Assembly (NCBI GenBank): GCA_947366545.1
Contig: CANBAL010000002.1
Coordinates: forward strand, 78,889-124,224
From: an uncultured Clostridia bacterium
GTDB lineage: Bacteria > Bacillota > Clostridia > Christensenellales > UBA1242
DNA length: 45,336 nt
Direction: 5' to 3'
The notes under the pieces were generated by a model. It searched no databases, was not told the origin of the DNA, and was given only the letters and a program-made list of their open reading frames with translations. The first letter of the stretch is position 1. Each line of letters opens with the position of its first letter. Shown piece after piece: positions 41,645-45,336 of the stretch. The position numbers were made by a program, and so were the translations under genes.

Positions 41645-41669
41645 TTAGGACAGACACCACTCGGAAATT
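41645..41669. repeat. 25-bp dispersed repeat, copy 2
   Basis: TTAGGACAGACACCACTCGG plus AAATT; 24 of 25 bases match 35227-35251. Confidence 0.6.
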
Positions 41670-41684
41670 AACAATAAATAATTA

Positions 41685-41713
41685 TTGACTTATTTTCACC
41701 TATATGGTATACT
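41685..41713 (+). promoter_or_regulatory. Promoter of the 182-residue gene
   Basis: -35 TTGACT (41685-41690), 17 bases, -10 TATACT (41708-41713). Confidence 0.8.
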
Positions 41714-41734
41714 TAATACAAGTGAGGTGAAGAT

Positions 41735-42283
41735 ATGAGAAATGAAATACTTACAGAAAGTGTAGAAGATGTAATGGATTTAGGAAATGGTTTATATTTC
41801 GGAAAATATTGTGACAAACTAATCATTTTTGAAGAGGATCATCGAAAAACAATAGGATATGTTGTTAACCTAGGCATTCCAATTATGAAATGTGAGAAAG
41901 CTGGCGAAAAGGGTTTTGCGTTTTTAGAGACTACTCCTCATCATTGGAGAATTTTAGATACAAAAAACAGAAGGCTGCTTGATATGGAATTAGAATGTTT
42001 CGGAACCCCTACCTTTGACTGGCATGATATTATACGCAAACATCCGCAAGAATTTTGCAGTTTGCCTACAACATACTTTGAGCGTGGTGCATACAAGAAC
42101 TATCTACCTGATGTTCAAGATGCCTTGAAAGACCTTGTTGCAGATGTTGATGTGGTACCCGATTCTATTCAAAAATTTGCAATAAAAACTCTTGCATCTA
42201 TAAAAGAAAAAATTAAAACAGAAACAGAAAATTCTACTCAAACCCAGTACAGCAAAATAGTTGACGAATTTACTGATTTATAG
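41735..42283 (+). CDS. Unrecognised protein, paralogue 1 of a tandem pair
   Basis: 182 residues, no known family seen. Related along its length to the 180-residue protein at 42484-43026. Shared features are NGLY near the N-terminus, a [HN]WR[IV] strand in the middle, W..I.R..P.[ED]F.SLPT..F....YK.Y, and the C-terminal Y.KI.DEF.DL. No signal peptide or membrane span. The N-terminal half is probably beta and the C-terminal half helical. Start: ATG at 41735 after GAGGTG. Confidence 0.8.
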   Translation: MRNEILTESVEDVMDLGNGLYFGKYCDKLIIFEEDHRKTIGYVVNLGIPIMKCEKAGEKGFAFLETTPHHWRILDTKNRRLLDMELECFGTPTFDWHDIIRKHPQEFCSLPTTYFERGAYKNYLPDVQDALKDLVADVDVVPDSIQKFAIKTLASIKEKIKTETENSTQTQYSKIVDEFTDL

Positions 42284-42294
42284 GCGGGTGAAAT

Positions 42295-42402
42295 ATGATA
42301 AAGAAAAAAGATTATCTCGCTTGGCTTGAACTTGAATTTAAACTACTTCTTGAAGGCGAAGAACTTAGAAAGAATAAAAAAAGTAATTTTAAAAAGGCGT
42401 AA
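42295..42402 (+). CDS. 35-residue charged protein
   Basis: Starts MIKKKDYLAWLELEFKLLLE and ends SNFKKA. Its ATG is 12 bases after the stop of the 182-residue gene, with a GGGTG-type site. Mostly one amphipathic helix. Its last codons form the left arm of the terminator, which ties it to this transcript. Coding status is plausible, not proven. Confidence 0.45.
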   Translation: MIKKKDYLAWLELEFKLLLEGEELRKNKKSNFKKA

Positions 42403-42421
42403 GGTTGTTACGCTTTTTTTT
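42391..42421 (+). terminator. Terminator of the 182/35-residue unit
   Basis: Stem GCGTAA/TTACGC (42397-42402 with 42408-42413) flanked by A and T runs. Confidence 0.75.
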
Positions 42422-42431
42422 AATTTGAGTA

Positions 42432-42460
42432 TTGACAGATTGTCCTCCCCATGTTATAAT
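42432..42460 (+). promoter_or_regulatory. Perfect-consensus promoter of the 180-residue gene
   Basis: -35 TTGACA (42432-42437), 17 bases, -10 TATAAT (42455-42460) with TGT extension. Confidence 0.9.
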
Positions 42461-42483
42461 CATTACATAAAAGGAGTAAGATT

Positions 42484-43026
42484 ATGTGGGAAATTGTCGA
42501 TAGAAAAAATGGTTTATATATCGTAGATGAAAATGGGAGAACTCAATGTGGTCCATTCTCTGTGAAAGATATGCAAAAGGGACTAGACAAAAGCTCTCTT
42601 TGCGACTATATTATTGTCAATGATGGCAATCAAAATTGGAGAGTAGTAAATTTAACAAAAGGAATTATTTTGGGTGCTAAATTAAATGGAGATGTTACAG
42701 AAAGATATGGAAAACAGGGATCATATTGTGAGTATATACCCTGGATTGAAATTTTGAGAGATTGCCCAGAAGATTTTAAATCATTACCTACGGAAATGTT
42801 TAAAGATAACACATACAAAGAGTATGTTGATGAGTTGCGTTATATTTTGAATCAGCGTGTCGCAAACTTAAAGGATATTCCTGAAGAAGAATTTGAATAT
42901 GCAGCGAAAATTTTGAAAATGGTAAAAGAAAAAATCGTACAAGAAAAGAAAAATATATTACTTGAGAATCATACTGAGTCACAAGTAGCGTACAAAAAAA
43001 TAACTGATGAATTTGAAGATTTATAG
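42484..43026 (+). CDS. Unrecognised protein, paralogue 2 of a tandem pair
   Basis: 180 residues, no family recognised; paralogue of the 182-residue protein, with the same C-terminal ending (YKKITDEFEDL) and middle signature (IPWIEILRDCPEDFKSLPTE). The N-terminus MWEIVDRKNGLYIVDENGRT, with CGPFSVKDMQKGL after it, resembles the GYF_2 type small domain found in many bacterial proteins; this is a visual likeness only. Start: ATG at 42484 after AAGGAG. Despite homology with its neighbour, it has an independent, stronger promoter. Confidence 0.8.
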   Translation: MWEIVDRKNGLYIVDENGRTQCGPFSVKDMQKGLDKSSLCDYIIVNDGNQNWRVVNLTKGIILGAKLNGDVTERYGKQGSYCEYIPWIEILRDCPEDFKSLPTEMFKDNTYKEYVDELRYILNQRVANLKDIPEEEFEYAAKILKMVKEKIVQEKKNILLENHTESQVAYKKITDEFEDL

Positions 43027-43030
43027 AAAT

Positions 43031-43056
43031 AAAAAAAGTGGCTTTGCCACTTTTTT
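43031..43056. terminator. Bidirectional terminator between the 180-residue gene and rpmF
   Basis: 11-bp stem AAAAAAGTGGC/GCCACTTTTTT with a TTT loop, T runs on both strands. On the minus strand the palindromic element lies between the rpmF stop and this terminator. Confidence 0.87.
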
Positions 43057-43085
43057 GTTTATCTCACCTTTTTTTCTTCGGCATC

Positions 43086-43163
43086 GAAGTTTGCATTTTT
43101 TCATCGCCTTTGCAGCACCATAGGTGCGAAACCGCGCGTAAAAAATGTGAACGAGATGCTTTT
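43086..43163. repeat. Palindromic dispersed element, copy B
   Basis: 78-base relative of 19656-19732. The outer arms (43089-43101 with 43140-43152) pair over 13 bp if two G-U pairs are allowed, an inner hairpin is GCACC/GGTGC, and GAAACCGCGC resembles the GAAACAGC of copy A. It begins at the rpmF stop on the minus strand and would be part of the rpmF 3' untranslated region. Confidence 0.65.
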
Positions 43164-43354
43164 TATTTTTTCTTCTTTTCAGTATCTACAACTGTTTCAT
43201 TCTTATAAGTGCCACATTTTGGACAAACCTTATGTGGAGCCTTTAATTCATGACATTTTGGACACTCTACAAGCGTAGGTGCATTTGCTTTAAAATTTGC
43301 AGAATTTCTTGAATTTCTTCTTGCCTTAGATACTTTACCCTTTGGAACAGCCAT
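43163..43354 (-). CDS. rpmF: 50S ribosomal protein L32
   Basis: 63 residues. Begins MAVPKGKVSKARRNSRNSAN, then a zinc ribbon with ECPKCHELKAPHKVCPKCG. C+ type (four Cys), so zinc-binding. The tail ends in four Lys. Start: ATG at 43354 after AAAGGAGGA. Follows ackA with its own promoter. The yceD (DUF177) partner often present before rpmF is absent. Confidence 0.97.
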   Translation of the reverse strand: MAVPKGKVSKARRNSRNSANFKANAPTLVECPKCHELKAPHKVCPKCGTYKNETVVDTEKKKK

Positions 43355-43385
43355 TTTCTCCTCCTTTAACTATCTTACTTTGCTA

Positions 43386-43414
43386 AGTATATGTATTTCT
43401 TTCGCCTTTGTCAA
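43386..43414 (-). promoter_or_regulatory. Promoter of rpmF
   Basis: Minus strand: -35 TTGACA (43409-43414), 17 bases, -10 TATACT (43386-43391). Confidence 0.85.
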
Positions 43415-43427
43415 GTGTTTTTACATT

Positions 43428-44627
43428 TTATTTTGAGTTTTTAACTACGCGTGCAGTTTCACGGGCAATTAAAAGTTCCTCATTTGTTGGTATCATATAT
43501 ACCTTAACCTTGGACTTCTTCTTCGAAAGAAGGTTTACCTCCCCGCGTTTAAAGTTTTTATTTGCTTTTTCATCAAAGTCAACGCCAAGGAATTCCATAT
43601 CTTTCATAACTTCTTCACGAACTTCATCACGGTTTTCCCCGCTGCCTGCTGTGAACACAATTACATCAACTCCACCCATTGCTGCTGCGTAAGAGCCGAT
43701 ATATTTTTTGATACGATAATTGAACATATCATAAGCAAGTTTTGCACGAGCATTGCCCTCATTCATTGCTTTCATAACATCACGAATATCATTGGTTACG
43801 CCACTTACGCCGAGGAAACCACTTTTCTTATTTGCAATGTTTATAAACTCACTTATGCTCATACCAGTTTTGTTCATAACAAATTCAGCAACTGCGGGAT
43901 CTATATCTCCACATCTTGTACCCATCATAAGTCCTTCAAGTGGAGTAAGTCCCATTGAAGTGTCTACGCACTTACCATTTTTAATAGCACATACGCTGGC
44001 ACCATTTCCTATATGGCAGTTGATTATTCTTAAATTCTTTTTGCCTGTGATGCGAGCAACTTCACTTGCTATGAACTCATGGCTCATTCCATGGAAACCA
44101 TATTTTCTTACGCCATATTTTTCCTTCCATTCATATGGAACAGCATAGGTGGATGCATAATCTGGCATGGTTGCATGGAAACCTGTATCAAACAATGCCA
44201 CATTTGGTTTGCCCTTCATAACTTTTTGGCAAGCCTTAATCCCCTCTATATTTGCTGGCATATGTAATGGACCAAGTGGGATGAGTTTTTCAAGGTCTTT
44301 AATTACCTTTGGAGTAACAAGTGTTGCCGTGCTATAAAGAGTACCACCATGAAGAACACGATGACCTATTGCGTCAATTTCATCAAGAGATTTGATTGCG
44401 CCTATCTTTGGGTCTTGAAGGGTTTTCAAAACAAGTTTTAACCCTTCGGCATGGTCTTTTAAGTCCTTCTTAATCTCATAAGCCTGTCCATTGATTTTAT
44501 GAGTAAGCTGAGAATCAGGTATTCCTATCTTCTCTACTAGGCCTTTTGCCACTACATTTTCATTTTTCATGTCAATAAGTTGATACTTAATTGAACTTGA
44601 ACCTGCGTTTATTACTAATACTTTCAT
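43428..44627 (-). CDS. ackA: Acetate kinase
   Basis: Converts acetyl phosphate plus ADP to acetate plus ATP, the energy-yielding step of acetate fermentation. 399 residues, typical. Motifs: VLVINAGSSSIKYQLI, HRVLHGG, FDTGFHATMP, YGFHGMSHEF, the phosphate-binding NCHIGNGASVCAI and DTSMGLTPLEGLMMGTR. The start overlaps the pta stop (ATGA), so both are one operon. Confidence 0.98.
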   Translation of the reverse strand: MKVLVINAGSSSIKYQLIDMKNENVVAKGLVEKIGIPDSQLTHKINGQAYEIKKDLKDHAEGLKLVLKTLQDPKIGAIKSLDEIDAIGHRVLHGGTLYSTATLVTPKVIKDLEKLIPLGPLHMPANIEGIKACQKVMKGKPNVALFDTGFHATMPDYASTYAVPYEWKEKYGVRKYGFHGMSHEFIASEVARITGKKNLRIINCHIGNGASVCAIKNGKCVDTSMGLTPLEGLMMGTRCGDIDPAVAEFVMNKTGMSISEFINIANKKSGFLGVSGVTNDIRDVMKAMNEGNARAKLAYDMFNYRIKKYIGSYAAAMGGVDVIVFTAGSGENRDEVREEVMKDMEFLGVDFDEKANKNFKRGEVNLLSKKKSKVKVYMIPTNEELLIARETARVVKNSK

Positions 44628-45336
44628 TTTTCCTCCTTTTTACATTGAAGCACTGTAATTACTGTTGTCATTATTATATCATCTACGCTGCATCCACGCG
44701 ACAGGTCATTTACTGGTTTATTAAGGCCTTGTATAATTGGCCCTATCGCTTTAAGTCCGCCTACATACTGGAGAGTTTTATACATTATATTCCCCGTATC
44801 AAGATTTGGAAGAATAAGAATATTTGCATCACCTTCAAGTGGACTGTCTGGGCATTTTATTTTTGCTACATTTGGCACCATGGCAGCATCAAACTGCAGT
44901 TCTCCATCACACTTTATACCGCTCTTTTTAAACTTAGCATAGGCGTTACGCATTTTCTCAACGCTTTCACCCTCGCTGCTGCCATTTGTTGAATAGGACA
45001 GGAAGGCCACCTTTGGATTTTCAAGGCCTAGGAGTGAATAAGTCTCTACGCTATCAGTTGCAATCTGCACTACTTCGTCCACGCTAGGATTTGGCATAAT
45101 TCCGCAATCTGAAATAACAAGTGCCTTTTTCTTTAAAAATTTATTCTTACCATACACCAGAAAACTTGAAGATATTTTTTTGCCCTTCTTCGCTGTCTTT
45201 ATGATTTGCAATGCTGGGCGAATGGTATCGGCTGTGGTTGCCTCAGCACCTGCGACCATACCGTCTGCATACCCCTCTTCAACAAGCATGGTGGCAAAGT
45301 AATATGGGTCTAAAACAAGTTTTTTGGCTTCCTCTT
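44624..45336 (-). CDS. pta: Phosphate acetyltransferase, C-terminal part (partial)
   Basis: Converts acetyl-CoA and phosphate to acetyl phosphate, feeding AckA. The reading frame is open to the window edge, so the N-terminal part is outside. Visible: DPYYFATMLVEEGYADGMVA, GAEATTADTIRPALQIIKT, VISDCGIMPNPSVDEVVQIA, AFLSYSTNGSSEGESVEKMR, and near the end YVGGLKAIGPIIQGLNKPVN. An ATG at 45289 is internal and not the true start. C-terminal 40 residues are normal for Pta. Confidence 0.97.
   Translation of the reverse strand, partial: EEAKKLVLDPYYFATMLVEEGYADGMVAGAEATTADTIRPALQIIKTAKKGKKISSSFLVYGKNKFLKKKALVISDCGIMPNPSVDEVVQIATDSVETYSLLGLENPKVAFLSYSTNGSSEGESVEKMRNAYAKFKKSGIKCDGELQFDAAMVPNVAKIKCPDSPLEGDANILILPNLDTGNIMYKTLQYVGGLKAIGPIIQGLNKPVNDLSRGCSVDDIIMTTVITVLQCKKEEK

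Noticed and set aside
1..45336. CRISPR array, tRNA, prophage or intact transposase
   Set aside because: No regularly spaced repeats, cloverleaf with CCA-type acceptor, or transposase/integrase motif seen on either strand.

Overview
The window is about 45 kb of a low-G+C Firmicutes chromosome, most likely an uncultured member of the Clostridia. The evidence is gene order and families: the rpsB-tsf / frr-uppS-cdsA-rseP / rimP-nusA-ylxR-ylxQ-infB backbone, plsX-rnc-smc-ftsY, pta-ackA-rpmF, a T-box in front of thrS, and two endospore-associated genes (sigK and a ytxC-like gene beside thrS). Vegetative sigma-A type promoters are very easy to read. Many are near-consensus, with 17-base spacers and a TG extension of the -10. 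I saw no tRNA, 23S/16S rRNA, CRISPR array, prophage or intact insertion sequence.

Layout. 1-3.3 kb (minus): the rimP-nusA-ylxR-ylxQ-infB operon, with infB cut by the window edge. 3.3-8.4 kb (minus): frr, uppS, cdsA, rseP and a protein made only of the N-terminal, OB and exonuclease parts of PolC. 8.6-13.3 kb (minus): a monocistronic 971-residue protein of unknown function sits where pyrH normally lies, then tsf and rpsB with a structured leader. 13.4-17.5 kb (minus): a small hypothetical gene, secF, secD, a TIGR04086-type membrane protein, yajC and a 26-residue membrane peptide. 17.5-21.5 kb: T-box-controlled thrS, a ytxC-like gene, a plus-strand lipoprotein gene and a 42-residue basic protein gene. 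21.6-29 kb (minus): a DUF1292 protein, ruvX, polA, a small membrane protein, an inactive E2-like acyltransferase homologue, rarA and an unrecognised 425-residue protein. 29.0-29.4 kb (plus): rnpB.

29.5-35.2 kb is the most accessory-looking part. It holds a protein with an internal tandem duplication, an unrecognised partner, a secreted or membrane-anchored metzincin-like protease, a divergent diadenylate-cyclase-like protein and sigK. 35.3-41.5 kb (minus): plsX, rnc, smc and ftsY. 41.7-43.0 kb (plus): two paralogous unknown genes with a 35-codon ORF between them. 43.1-45.3 kb (minus): pta (cut by the edge), ackA and rpmF.

Most genes serve core information processing (translation factors, secretion, replication and repair) and envelope lipid synthesis. 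The points most worth following up are: the polymerase-less PolC-derived exonuclease; the 971-residue protein in the pyrH slot; the divergent DAC protein directly downstream of sigK; a palindromic dispersed element that abuts two stop codons; several genes whose -10 boxes lie 6-12 bases from an ATG with no Shine-Dalgarno; and small genes easily missed (26, 35 and 42 residues). All functional calls rest on reading motifs and gene order by eye; no database search was run.
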